A DNA stretch of 64,000 nt from Rhea pennata. Lineage: Eukaryota; Chordata; Aves; Rheiformes; Rheidae. Location: NCBI RefSeq assembly GCF_028389875.1, contig NC_084687.1:6050157-6114156 (forward strand), read 5' to 3'. A program made the position numbers and the translations under genes. Under the pieces are notes generated by a model, which saw nothing but the letters and a program-made list of their open reading frames with translations, made no database searches and was not told where the DNA came from. Positions 1-18,530 of the stretch are shown here, one piece after another. Within the stretch, counting starts at the first letter, position 1; the number at the start of each line of letters is the position of its first letter.

Positions 1-776
1 CTTTCTGGGCGAAGATGAAGGCAGGGGTCAAGGCATCAAACTCCCTCCCAGCACCCCTGGCAAACTCCTCTCCTTCGCGAGAGGATTGGGTAGGCGCGTT
101 TCCTCTCCATGAGCGTTCAGAAAACGGAGCAGCGAGTCTCCCTATTTCTGTCCTCTCGGCTCTCCTTTGGCCATGATATCTAGCACAGAGCTAGCGCAGC
201 CTCTTGAAAGGCTCCTCGGACGTCCTGCCAAATGTGTGTTTTCAGGGAAATCTGGCTGGAACAAAAGCTGGGGCTGCTCTGGAAATTTGGCAGCGCGTCC
301 CGTTGGCTGGAGTTCCAGTAGCTGCGGCTCGCTGCCTCTCGAGGCGTGGACGGGAGCCTGGTCCGAGTGACGCTCCTTGGGAGCACGCTCCGGGTATTTC
401 GACTCGTCCCCGGCTCGGCTGGGGGAAGGAACACGCGTGCTCCAAACCGGAAAATATACGTGCTCTCCTCGGCCTCGATCAAAACAGCCCCGGAAAAGCC
501 TGGCCTGCTCGCGGGGGTACGTTTTTATTTTGAGTAGCAATAATAACCCGATTGCATCTCGGCGTTTAAGAGCAGTTTGCAGCAGTTTTTGTGTATCGCA
601 TATCAGCTCGCCTAAGCGGGAAGGCAGGAATTGCCCGCTTGCAGCGGGGGCCGCCGCGACGGGGAGGCGTCTCCCACCACCCAGCATGGCACCGGCGCCG
701 GAGACTCGCTGCTTGCGGCCCCAGCTGAGCCCGCTCCTGCTCGCTCCGTCCCCCGCGGGCTGCGATGTGACTGACT

Positions 777-797
777 CTTTTTTTTTTTTTTTTTTTC
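777..797 (+). repeat. poly(T) tract
   Basis: A run of about 19 T followed by a C/T-rich stretch, which continues as an interrupted pyrimidine tract to about 828. It is a simple repeat within intron 1. No retroposon body was recognised next to it. Confidence 0.9.
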
Positions 798-3700
798 CCT
801 TTCCTTTTCCCCTCTTCCCCCATTTCGCAATGTTGGCTGCCCATTACGTGGGGCAGATTGCTCAGAAACCAGAGACGGGTGTTGCATAAGGCACTCGGCC
901 GCGGCAGCCGGCTTCCGCCGAGCCTGCCGTTCCCTTGACAGGGAGGCCCTGCCAGGAAGCTTCCCGGGGTTGCCTCCTAGAAGCCGTCAGAGCTGTGACT
1001 CCGGCGTTTTTGGGTGAGTAAGGCTGGAGACTCGGTGTGGGTTTCCAGCGGCGCCTGCCAGTACTAACAGCCGTGCAATTTTCGGAGCAACATCACTCTC
1101 GTAGCGAAACGGTGACTCAGCCGCCCTCGGTCCCGGATTTCGTGATTTTGGGAGGAATCCGGGTGGTGGGACAGGTTCTGCCACCGAGTGTCCTGCTGAC
1201 CTTCAGTTTGGAGGACCTGGGAGTGTCGCGGTGGCCTCGGCCATCCCCCACCTTAATGTCTAGGTGGGATGCTCTTGCTCTCACTAATCCGCGTGCTCTG
1301 GCGAGGCTCTCCGCTTTCTTTTTGCCTTCCCTGCAAGGAAGCCAAGCTCTTCCCCGCCGGAGCGGCTGCTCCTCCAGAGCAACCTCTCTGGAACCGGTGG
1401 GAAAGCTGCTTCAGCTCTTGGCTGAGACTCCTGAGTGTGGAAACCTCCCTCCTTTTCTGTCTGCTTTTGTGTGAACGTGGAATCTTCTCCGAAAGACTGG
1501 GCACCGTCCGTCTCCTGGGCAGTCCTTTGTCGGAGGACTCTGCCTGAATGGCTCCGTGGCTCGTTTTGTGTCAGAACAGGACTTTCAGTGTCTCCCTCTG
1601 TGTTTCTCTTCCACCCTGGTTGTTCCCCTTTGGTGACCCAAGGGGATGAGCTGCTTGCGAAGAGCAGCGCCCTGCCCATGACATGAGACAGCTTCATGGG
1701 TGGTGGAAATCAGTCGGGAAGTTCTCCAGCTCCTGGGGGGTTCTGGAAGTGTCCCACAGCTCCTTGCAGAGGGCAGCTGGAAGACTTCCTTCCCCGCCTT
1801 CTCGCTGGGCCCCGGGTATGTTGTTGGAGATGCAAATGCTAGTCTGATGAAGGCCTTGGTGAGTAACATGCTGGGGAGTTTATAAACTGATTAAAATGTG
1901 CTCTCTGTGTGCTGCTGAGCAGCTCTGGCACCTCCCCGGGCTGCTGGCAGGCAGCAGGGCTGAAAGCTGGACTTGCTGCCTGGTTGCTTTACCAGCTCGC
2001 TGCCTCCAAAGTGGGCTGGTGCGATGGCATATGCAGCTTCAGAGCTGTTACCTTGCCATGCGTGCTGCTGGCCACGCACATGTATCCTTATGTATGGGTT
2101 TTACCTTGAGGGGCTGAAGGGCAGATCTAGCTTTGCTAGATCCAGCTAGCTAGAGCAAGGAGAGTTTTCTGGCTGCTCTCTGTAGCTCAGCTCCAAAAAT
2201 CTCACTCCCCATCTGACCGATGAGTTTTGCATGGTGCTTGCAGCAGTGACAGCCTCTGCTTTGCAGGTCAGATGGTTGCGGCTTTTACCAAGACATGCGT
2301 TTCATATTTGTATCAGTCCAGAGACTAAACTGAAATAACCAGGCAAGCGTCACGGGGAAGGAGGATTAGACTGAGATGCAGTAGCGTTGCCTCCAGGGTT
2401 TAGTTACTTAACTATGGAGGCTGAGCGAAGAACGTGTTTTCTGCATGAGATCAGCAGGCAGAGGACACCAGAGATGATCTCTAGGTGCATTCCTTCTGCA
2501 CCGGGCAGCCAGAGCCGCTTCCTACGGTACAACAGCTCAGAGGGGATGGTGTCCCAAAGTGTTTCAGGGCACTGCAGGGAGTAAACAGCTGGGTGAAGAA
2601 CACTGAGAGCAATAAACACCTGGATTTTGTGCCTGCTTCTGACACTAACCTGCTCAGCAGCCCTGGGAAGATCGTTATTGCAGGGGAGAGGGGGTTAAGC
2701 TGCCTGTGCCCCTTGTACAGGGGCCACGGTTAGTGATGCACGTGTTCGTACGGGGAATTGGAGGCTTGATCTCCCCCTCGCTTAGCAAACGGGCTGTGCT
2801 GACCTGGGGAGTTAGTCTGGGCCCCGGGGCAGCAGCCGGAGCCGAGCTGGGCCTCCGCGCCCGAGGGGGCTGTAGCGACGCTCCGGGTTTGCATAGGCGT
2901 GCCGCCTCTTGCTGCAGGGATTTGCATTTGGAGAAATGTTGGGATTTCTGGAAGTAGCTTTTCTGGAGGGCTGCTGAGAGCAGCACAAGGGCCGGCTGGT
3001 CTGGCAGCCGCCCGCACCCAGCGTCCCTGCGGCCGTAAGCCCTTTCCGTGAATAAGTGGGATTGGGGAAGTTGGAAGTGTTACACAGCAAGACCAGGGAG
3101 TCCTGGGCAGCTCGGAGGGAGCAGTTCCTCTCTGCTCGACCCGGGGCTCGGGAAAGCGCCGCCGCTCCCCCGGGATGCTCTCGCCGTCGCCTGCCGTGCT
3201 GCAAAGCGCTCGGCGAGCTGCGAGCTTGGAGCCGGGTGGTGGGACTTGTCTGACACCGGGGTCCTGGGCATCCCCGAAGGGATCAGCAAACTGCTCCCAC
3301 AATACGTATGTTTTAATTGCATATTTAAAAGATGCAACCATATAACCCCTGTGCTGTTGACTCCTTGCTCTATGATGCCTTTTGTTAGGGAGAACCTTGC
3401 AACGGGAGCAGGTTTCAGAGGTGGTTGGCGGAGATGGGAAAAGGTCTCTCCTGCGAGAGCAGCTTGTTGCTCTGTGCGGTCGCTTCTGGGGACGGGAGAG
3501 AGCTGCAAGCACGGGCAGTCCCCTGCCTCTAAGGACTTGCAGCCTCTTGCTTGTTTTTGCTGTGTTGCTTCAGGATCCAGGCCGTTGGCTACAATACTCG
3601 CCGTTGCGGTTCGGGGGGGATGTGTGGCCCGGGAGAGGAATGAAATGCCCACTTGCTTCAACCTCCCCCTTGCAGAAAGCAAAACCTCCTTGCAGCAAAA

Positions 3701-3899
3701 GCACCGGCTCTCTGCCCATGTCTAGGACGAAGCGGGGCAGGTGTCGCCTCGGGAAGACGCTTGCTCTATCCCGGGGTCCGCAAAGCCTGCGGCGAGGATG
3801 AAATTTTCCAAAACAAAGAGCCAAGGAAAGGGCAGAGCGATGCGCGACGTGCTGTCTGTCACCAGGCTTCAAGGCCGTGTAAACACACGTCCTTCCCGG

Positions 3900-5120
3900 A
3901 CTTGGCACCGACGGGATGAATGCGCCCTGGGGGTGCGTCCGCTTCCCCGCGCCGCTGCGCTGGGTGGGAAGTGTCTCCGTATACACGCACGCGCAGCGCC
4001 AAGGCTCGCGCTGGAGAGCCCAGGCTGCTGCCCGCCTCGGCCGAGCAGCGGCTCCGCCGGGGGCCGAAGCAGGCGCGTTGCGTCGGCCGCGCGAGCCGGG
4101 GGCCGGGGCAGCGAGCCCGCGGTGCGGCGGCGCTCGCTGTGCTCGCAGCTGCCTTTGCGCTGTGCGTGTTTCCGAGGGAAGTGCAAAGTACGTAGGTCGC
4201 TGCCGAGTTAATGGTTTACATCAGTGTTTACCTCGGTATTAAACGCACCTGCAAACGTGAAGCACTTCCTATGGTAAACCCCCGTATACGCACTTTCCCA
4301 TTCGCAAGTTCAGGAAATCTTATTTGGTGCAGGGGGAGAGGATTGGGAACGAACCGAAGCAACACTCAAAGGGGCTTAGTTTTGCTAGGAGATGGGAATA
4401 AAGGGATTCAGCACTGAACAGATTTGCTGGCCTCAGCCAAGCGTAGAGCATTGCGCTCAAAGGTAATCGTCCTCCCTTCGTTTCTCATCTTCTTTCTGCC
4501 TTCCATCATGCAGGCGAAAGGGCCCAAGATGAAGGTCCTGGTGGCTGCAGCTTCTCCTTTGCTGGGTGGGGATACGGCACGGACGCTGTGCCATCGCTTT
4601 AGCTGGCAGGAAAGCGATGAGGAGCGGGCATTGCTGCCCGCGCGCGTGCACGGAGGCCGCGGGGAAGGGCCGCGCCGCGGGAGCGAGGCCCGGGAGCCGC
4701 TCCGGGGCCGCGCGGCGGCCGGCGGGGAAGAGGCTCGTGCCCGGGTCGGCCCGGCCCGCCCAAACTCGAACCTCCCGCTCCGCACGCCTGTTAATTCCTG
4801 CGAGGAAATGGCATCTCGGAGGGGCTGGACTGGGCTGGGGGGGGGCGTTCGGCTGCGGCGGTCCCCCCGCCTGACCCGACCCTGCGGCAAGCGTTAGCAG
4901 CTTCTGGCCTGGGGCTTATTTGGGCTCCGGGCTGGCGACGAGCCCTCCCTGCCTGGACGGGGGTTTTGCTGTTCTCGCCCGTGTCGCAGGGAGGATGCGG
5001 GGGGCGGGAGCGTGGCTGGGGGACGCCCATGCGCGGCGTGCCGCTCCCGCGCGTGCCCCCGAGGCTGTCGCGGCTCCGAGCGAGGGTTTGCAGCCTGCCC
5101 GGCCGTGGCCGCGCGCTCTG
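3900..5120. promoter_or_regulatory. CpG-dense intronic region
   Basis: Two CpG-dense parts, about 3900-4160 and 4620-5120, flank a less GC-rich middle. Several GC-box-like strings are visible. CpG density of this kind often marks promoters or enhancers, but GC-rich avian introns also show it, so the regulatory role is inference. Boundaries are by eye. Confidence 0.4.
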
Positions 5121-5137
5121 CTCCGCCTGTCACGGGT

Positions 5138-5167
5138 CAGCTGTTCTCCGCACAGCTCTATAAATAA
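5138..5167 (+). promoter_or_regulatory. E-box plus MEF2/TATA-like element
   Basis: CAGCTG at 5138-5143 is an E-box. CTATAAATAA at 5158-5167 fits the MEF2 consensus YTAWWWWTAR at every position and also reads as a TATA box (TATAAATA at 5159). It lies at the 3' edge of a CpG-dense region, so it could be an internal promoter or an E-box/MEF2 enhancer module. Single motifs of this length also occur by chance. Confidence 0.3.
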
Positions 5168-5560
5168 CCGGTGACACAACAGGTTGCCTATTTCCTGAAT
5201 TCCCTTTGCTCTCCCCTTCTGCCGCGGTGCCCGCTCGCATCGCTCCCAGGGACCTCCGGCTCCCAGTTTGATCGCCGTCCTCTAACATAGTTTGGTGAGG
5301 GGTCTTGCTGCTCCCAGGTCTCTTCTTCCTCCTGGAAGCTCTGATCCAGAGCTACACCTGGGAATATGCAGCATGTTGCTCTTGGCTTGTCCCTGGTGCA
5401 ACCACCTGGCAACCCGGGGGGCAAAACGTTCCCCTCTCCGTTTCTGCAGAGCAGAGGTTGTGGTCCCGAGTCCCCTGTCTCCTTGCCAAGCATCCTTGTC
5501 CCTGCACAGCTTCTGGCTACCTCAGGTAGAAGAAACAGTGGCCGCGTCTGTATGCGCCCT

Positions 5561-5600
5561 CTGGACAGGGAAACTGAGGCACGGGAAGGCCAAGTACAAA
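5561..5600 (-). repeat. MIR-like SINE remnant
   Basis: The string GGGAAACTGAGGCACGGGA resembles the reverse complement of the MIR core (gaggaaactgaggcacagag). Only a short core is visible and the flanks are diverged, so this is a weak call from pattern memory. Confidence 0.35.
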
Positions 5601-6129
5601 GAAGCCCAAAGCCCTTTGTGTTTCTCGTGCTCCTAACGCCGGTGTGGAGCTACAGCAGTGTCAGATCCTCGCAGCTGAGGACACTGGCATTTGCCGTGTA
5701 CCCCGGTGTGCAAGGCTTGTGGCAGGGGGCCGAGGACGGGCTCCGTGGGCAGGCCAGCGTGTCCCAGGTTATAGGTACCTTCTCTTCCCCCTCCCCTACG
5801 GCCTCCTCTCTGAGCACAACCCAAACCCAGCTGCCTTTTGGAAAGGGCAGTGACAGCTGAGTCACCACAACCAAGGTTTTCTGTGGTGCACGGTGGAGGG
5901 GTGAGAATAGGATGGTCCCACAACAAAAACCTGCAACCGGATCGTCCCCTAATTTTTTCTTTCTCAAATACATGAAGCTGAAGCTATTCATTTATCTTCC
6001 TGAGTGTCGGCTCCTGGCGGCTGTTTGCGTAGTGCCGCGGTCGCTCCGAGCCGGGGAGGCTGCTCCCTGCTGCCTCCTGCTGCTCTTCACCTGGGTTAGG
6101 TTTCTCCTCCTCCTGTTTGGATAAGTTTT

Positions 6130-6830
6130 GACCGCCCGGTGCTGCTGGCTGCCTGTTGTCCGCTTCTCGCCCCGTGGTGCCGCGTGCCCCGGTGCATCGG
6201 GCTCCCGGCGAGGACCTGCGCCCGGGCCCCGAGGACGCGCTGCCCGTGCTTTGCTCGTGGGAACCGGGGGCTTTTCCCCGCAAGGGTGGGAAGGCGGCGG
6301 CGGCGGCGGCCGGGCCCCTGGCAGGTGGCTCCCGCCGTCGCGGCTCCGGCTCCCACCGCCTCCCGCCTTTGTGCTCCCGGTGCCGCCGGCTTTTGTCCTG
6401 CCCGAGGGGCTGAACAGCTGCCGCATCGGCCGGCACCGGCAGCCCGGGAGGGCTCGCGTGGCACCTGGAGCCGTCGTCCGGCCGCCTCCCGCGGCGTCGT
6501 TCCCGTCCTCCGCCCCGGCCGCGGGGAAGAGGGCAGGAGCGCGCAGCGCCGGCGCCTTCCCGGGCAAAGCGCCCCGGGCATCGCGGAGGCGCGCGGCGGC
6601 TCCGACCTCCTGCATTCCTCCTTTTCCCTGGCCGCGCGGAGTCGGTGCCCGCGGCGGTGGGGGAGCCTCGCGCGCCCGCGCTGCCCCGAGCCGGGTGCTG
6701 CTTCCCGTCGGGGACGGCGGAGCCGCAGCTGATGGGACGCGGGAGCGCCGTGTTCGGCAGCCCTTCCCCGCCCGCGGGGTGTCCGAGGCCTTGGGAGCCT
6801 GGCAGCGAGGCCCTGGCTAGTCCACGGGAC
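6130..6830. promoter_or_regulatory. CpG island-like region
   Basis: About 700 bp of very CpG-dense sequence, including a (CGG)n run at 6293-6310. Open frames of 160-230 codons exist on both strands because stops are rare in such DNA. None matches a family I know. It may be an intronic CpG island, but no transcript structure (TATA, first exon plus donor) could be assigned. Confidence 0.4.
6293..6310 (+). repeat. (CGG)n microsatellite
   Basis: Six CGG/GGC units in perfect tandem inside the CpG-dense region of intron 1. Confidence 0.85.
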
Positions 6831-8125
6831 GGTCTGATGGTCGGCCCCGTCCTTTACTTTTTAGTTTTAAACGGCTGCTCAAAGGTCCGTCCGTCTGCGG
6901 AGCAAACGGGCGGCTGCTGCTCTTCGCCGCAGACCTGCCAACACCAGTCACGCTCCAGGGTGCTCCTGCAAAGCGGAGCAATAGCTCGTCTGACTGCTTC
7001 GAGGTCCAGTGCCTTCGGAGGGCTCTGGGAGCAAGGAGCAAAGGGAAGATCAGTGTTTCGCTAAGACAGAATCTCTCAGAAGTTTGGACGTTGTCTTCTT
7101 TCCTGTATAGCTGTATTTGACGTGTATCGAACCCCCTCGGTAATCAGAAATGCATCTGACTCAAGCCTTTGGCTTACGAAAGCAGGTTTTGCTCAAAAGT
7201 TTCTAGCGGAGGGCTTTCCGTAAAAGGCGAGCGCTATAGCGAATTCTGGATCTTGGTTTCTTCCGATCTTGGAGGCCGGGAAACGCTTGTGTGTCAGCCT
7301 TCCCCCGGCAGCGCTGCCCTTGCCGGTTAGCAGGGGACGCTTTCGTAACTCGCGGATCTGGTTACTGCGTGCCCGTGCCTTCCCCGGGCAGCTTCGAGGC
7401 TGCTGGGCAGCGTCCCGACCGCGGCGGGGATCCGCTCCCGCCCGCGGCGGCGGGAGAGGGTCAGTTGGGTAGCTCTTATTTTGGTCCGCGATGGAGAAGG
7501 CTGTAGCTGTCTTTCTGAGGGTTATTTGTGCCTTTTAAAACGGTCTGGTGCATCTTGCCCAGGGATGCTTGAAGCCTCCTGGGCCGCTGTCCTCCGCGGG
7601 GCTGGCCCGGGGCGGCTCCCCGGGAGGTTTGCGTCTCCTGTCGGCTTGGGAAGCGCAGCCCGCTCGCCGTGCCAGGGCCTGCGCCAGCTTTTCCTGCTGT
7701 TCTCCGGTGCAGATAGGTGGCCGCTTTGCAGCGGTGGAGCCGCCGCCTCCTTCTGCGGGGCTTCAAGGAGTCCTCTCCCCTTTCGGCTGTGTTCCTTCTC
7801 CTGCCTCCGTCCTGCTGATGGTTAAAATGCCTGTGGCTTTGCACAGCTCTCGTGAGCGCAAATCTCGCCTCAGGGGTCTTCTCCGCTGCAGCAGATGCCC
7901 CCGGACAGCTTTGCGTGTCAGCCCCAGCGTGTCCCGGGGCGTGCTGCTCCTGGCGCCTGCGGATCGGTTTATTCCTGCATAAAATGCCGTGGTTTCAGCC
8001 TGCGTGTGCCGGCCTGGGAACGCGCCACGGAGGGATAATAACCCAGCAGGCGTTTCCCATGCTCGTATCCGTGCGGGTGCTCGCAGCAGGCAGGGCAGGC
8101 TGGAGGCTGCAGCGGAATGAGGGTT

Positions 8126-8141
8126 TTTTTTTTTTTTTTCC
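8126..8141 (+). repeat. poly(T) tract
   Basis: An uninterrupted run of about 16 T in intron 1, following GGG. Confidence 0.85.
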
Positions 8142-9329
8142 TTAGCACGAACAGAAGGCGGTTGAGGTTCCCTTGGATTTCTCATTTCCATGCTGGCTTC
8201 CCAGCTGCAGTATTTACCAGTTTGCTCTCGAAGGAACCATTGCTTGGAGGGGGAAGGCAAGATAGCTGGAAAAAGCCAGACTGCGTCCTGGAGGGGAGTT
8301 TCCAGTAAATCATCCATCTTTTGTTATCTCCCCTGCTCCTCCCCGCACGGGAAGGGTTAACTCTTGTCACGCTTTGAAGGCTGATTGTTTTGATTGCAAA
8401 ATCGCTTCTGGAGCTGCTCTAGGCCCAGGAGGTGCTCGGGTGGGGGCACATGTCCCCAAGGCAGCGGTGGATTAACCCCTCCTGAGCTCTAGGAGGTGTT
8501 TTTCCCATCCCAGCCTCCTTGTTGCAAGCCAAGAAATACAAACGTTGCTGCAGCTGCAGACCGCCCTAGATACCGGAGCTAAATTAGGGCCACGGGCAGT
8601 GTTACCAAACACACGCCCGGATAGCTGGGGCTGCGCTCACGTGGCTGGAGCGAGCAGCGGGCTGCCGAGAGGCAGCTCTGCGCTGCGCTGCTGAAGCGGC
8701 GTTGGTACGGCTCGGGGGCCGCGGGCGGTTCGGGAGGTTCGGGCGCTCGCGGGGCGATGGCAGAAGCAGCAGCCTGGCCCTTTTGGAGAGCGTCCTTCCA
8801 AACGTGCCGTGCGCGTGACTGTTGCTGCACCTGCAGGCGCCTTGCAACGAGTCCAAAGGATGTTTCTGGCCCTGCGTGTCACAAATTCTCCTGCATGTTA
8901 CCTTTTAAATCCTCCAAACGCTCCAGGACCGAGCACCGAGGGTTTCGTGGCTGCTGCTAGCAGAGGCGTGATGGAGGCAGCGGGAGGGAAAGCCGTCGGC
9001 TGCGGGAGCTGCATGTTGCCTCGCGAAGAGGGGACGCGGGGAGCAGACAGGGCAGCGGGTGAGGAGGAGAAGCCCCCGCGGAAGCAGTTGCCGCGTTCCC
9101 CCTCCCCGGTCAGCGGCAGCAGCCGTGGGCCGCGATGGGGCAGAGCTGGCGCGCGGCAGGACCGCGCTCCGGCCCGAGCCCGGCGCGGCCGTGGCCGTGG
9201 CCGCGGGAAGGCGGCAGCAGAGCCCGGCTGTTTGCTGGGCTGAATTGCAGACGGGGTGTTTTGAAAGCTCCCAGGCAGCTGTTTACTCGCCTGTGGGCGC
9301 CTGAATACAGAAGCAAATGTCACTGCCGT

Positions 9330-9600
9330 ACTTGTGCAGGTAATGGAGGCTGCTTCCCCCGTAGTTCATTAGGAATACAATTAAGCTGCTTTAAGAGAGC
9401 CCTGAATAGCCTCTAAAGAAAAAAAAAAGGTATATATTTTTGTTCTCCTGTTTGTCCTGTTTAGAATTATGTTAACTGCCTATTTCCTGCTGTCCAATTT
9501 TCCCAGCTGGTAATTACAATTTTTTTTTCCCCTTTTAAACTTCCTGATGCTCCACCCCTGGCCTTTTTGGAACAAAGCTGTAAATAATAAAGCTTTTCTG
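9330..9600. promoter_or_regulatory. AT-rich block in GC-rich intron, possible conserved element
   Basis: An abrupt AT-rich stretch set between GC-rich flanks. It holds homopolymer A and T runs, several TAATTA/GAATAC-like motifs and a CAGCTGG E-box. Such complex AT-rich islands in GC-rich introns are often conserved enhancers. No coding frame is evident. The role is inference. Confidence 0.3.
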
Positions 9601-9879
9601 CAGGCCCCTTCCCCTGCGGCCGGGCCGGGCGGGCGCCCCGCTGGCGCTGGGCGGCCCGGCTGCCTCCGCGGGAGCCCGGCTTGAGCTCCGGGGCGCTTTC
9701 CCGGCGGCTGCCCTGCCTCTCCCGCGGGGTGCTTGCGCACCAGGGAAGTGCAGGAGCGGGATTTTAAGAGTTCGCTGTACTTACCTGAAAAATAACTTTA
9801 TTTTCCCTTTAAGTTAGTTTTTTTACTCTTAATTTTTTCCTTGTTATTTTTTTATTTCGCTCTCCCTGATGCGTCTCTG

Positions 9880-11030
9880 CTGCCTGTGCAGCGCGTGCCC
9901 GGCCCTCTGCTCGCTCCCAGCCCGGCAGCAGCGCCGGGCACCGGCAGCCCTCGCGGCCGCTTCCTCCCCCTCCGACTCCTCTCGCTGCTCGGCTTTTTAT
10001 AGCGCAGAGCTTCCTGTTTGCCGCCCAGCCGCGGGCGCGCGGGGGCCGCCGCGGCGGTGCTCGTGCCGGGCGCCGCGCCGCGGGAAAGCGCCAGTCGCGG
10101 CCGAGCTGCGCGGCCCCGGGCAGCCCGGCGCCCTGTGCGCGGGGGCCGCGTGGCTTTGGCGCGGCAGGGACCCGCGCGCGGGGCGGTTCGGGCTCCTCGC
10201 CCGGCCCGGCCCCCCGGTTCCGCGCGGCTGGAGGGCACCTGCGTCGCGCTGCCCCTCGCGCAGAATTTCACGCAGAGTCTCGCGAACCGGTCGGTGCCAG
10301 AAGCTCTCCTGCTGGGAACGGTTCCGCTCCGAGGCCAGAAGCGGAAGGTGCAGGAGGAGTCCTTGCCGCTGCCGTGCTTCTCTTGGGAACGGCGTGGGAC
10401 CAGCCAGGGCCCTGCGGTGCACGAGCGGCTCCGCCGCCGAGCCGGCTCTTCAGAGGAAGAGGTGTTCGGGGTGGGCTGGGGCGGTTTTGGTCCCTAAGAT
10501 GCGCTGTTCATGCATTAAAACGTTCTGAATTACGTAGCCGTGATTTAGACGCGGCTGCTGGCGCGGCGCGGGTGCTTCGCGCAGACGCCTGCGGCGACGT
10601 GGCGGCTGGGGAGGCGGCAGAAGGCGCGATGGAGAAACGAGTGGGTGGGCGAAGGCGTCGCGGGCGGGTGGCCGGGCGGCGGGTCCTGCTGCTCCCCGTC
10701 CGCCTGGCCAAGGGCGAGTTCGCCCTGGGCTGCCGGGGCGTGCGCGGGGGCCGAGAGCGGCGTTTTCTCCTCTCTCTCGTTACCGTGACCAGGACCGACG
10801 TCTCCCACCGGTGAGCGTCCTGGCCGCTGTTCCTCTCCTGCAGATCCTCTCCAGGATGGGATGCGTTTCCACGTGCTGCTCCGCGCGCACCGGTCCCTCT
10901 CCGGAGGAAGCGGCCGAGATAACTCCTTTATTAAGGTTGTTTCTGCGGCCAGCCTGGCCGCCGCTCGCAGCCCGAGCGACGCAGCGGCAGACGCAGCGAG
11001 CGGTCCGAGCCCGGCCCCGAGCGCTGCCCG
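9880..11030. promoter_or_regulatory. CpG island-like region
   Basis: Two CpG-dense blocks (about 9880-10480 and 10550-11030) separated by a short AT-richer stretch. A minus-strand TATAAAAAG lies at 9993-10001. Overlapping open frames of 130-220 codons occur on both strands without recognisable homology. It is a candidate internal promoter, but GC-rich background is an equally good explanation. Confidence 0.35.
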
Positions 11031-11833
11031 TGGCAGGAAGGAAGATGAAACACGCTCAAGCTAGACGTGTTTGTTGCTCGGTATTTAGGAGTACAATAAT
11101 TAAGGCTGTTTGTTTATCCTGACGAACGCGGTAATTAATGGTCTCTGGCCGACTAGCAAATCCTGCACCTGGAGCCGAGTTGCCTTCGGGAAGGTCAAGG
11201 GCCTCGTTGAAGAGCTGCTGCTGCCCGGGAGGGAAGCCGGCTGTTTCGGGAGCCCGTGGCGGGGCTGGAGCAGAGTCCTCCCAGGCTCGCGCAGCGGAGG
11301 GCTGGAATGTTTTCAACGCGAGACGAAGGCTGATGACGGGGCGAAGCGGGGAGCAGGGGCGCTCGCACGGCGAGCGGTGGTCCCGGCGCGGCGGCGCTGC
11401 GGGGGGCCGCGGAGCGAGGGGTTCTCCAGCGGCACGTGCAGGTGTGACGTTGTAGGTGGAAAGCACGAGGAAGCTTGTTTCTTATCTTACGGAAGCAGCG
11501 AGGCGCAGGGCATGCAGCAGCCCTGGGTTCGCGGGGGAGCTGGGACCCTGTAACCACCTCCTGGTGTGGGAGTCCTGCTCTGCCTGGGGAGCTGTAGAGC
11601 TGCCACCTCCCCACGTCCACCAAAGCGAGGGGTAAAAGCGCTGCCCTTGGATGTCTGTCTGTACCGGAAAGGCCGTCCTTGGACTGCACTCTGCCTACCT
11701 GCTAGGTTTGACTAAGGGCATGCATTTCCCAAGGTGCACTCAGGCGAGGATTAACACCTCTGCGTGGTGCCCTCCGAGGTGCTATAGGGCCTGGTGCGGA
11801 CCAGGGTGGCCAACTTCATGCTCTTCCCACTAG

Positions 11834-18530
<6,697 letters not shown>

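Noticed and set aside
142-889. Overlapping ORFs of 100-181 codons on both strands
   Set aside because: Stop-poor GC-rich intron DNA gives mirrored open frames. No recognisable domain, and proteins rich in Arg/Pro/Ala/Gly/Ser.
9993-10001. Minus-strand TATAAAAAG in a CpG-dense region
   Set aside because: A good TATA string, but no minus-strand exon or donor could be linked to it, so it was not listed as a promoter of its own.
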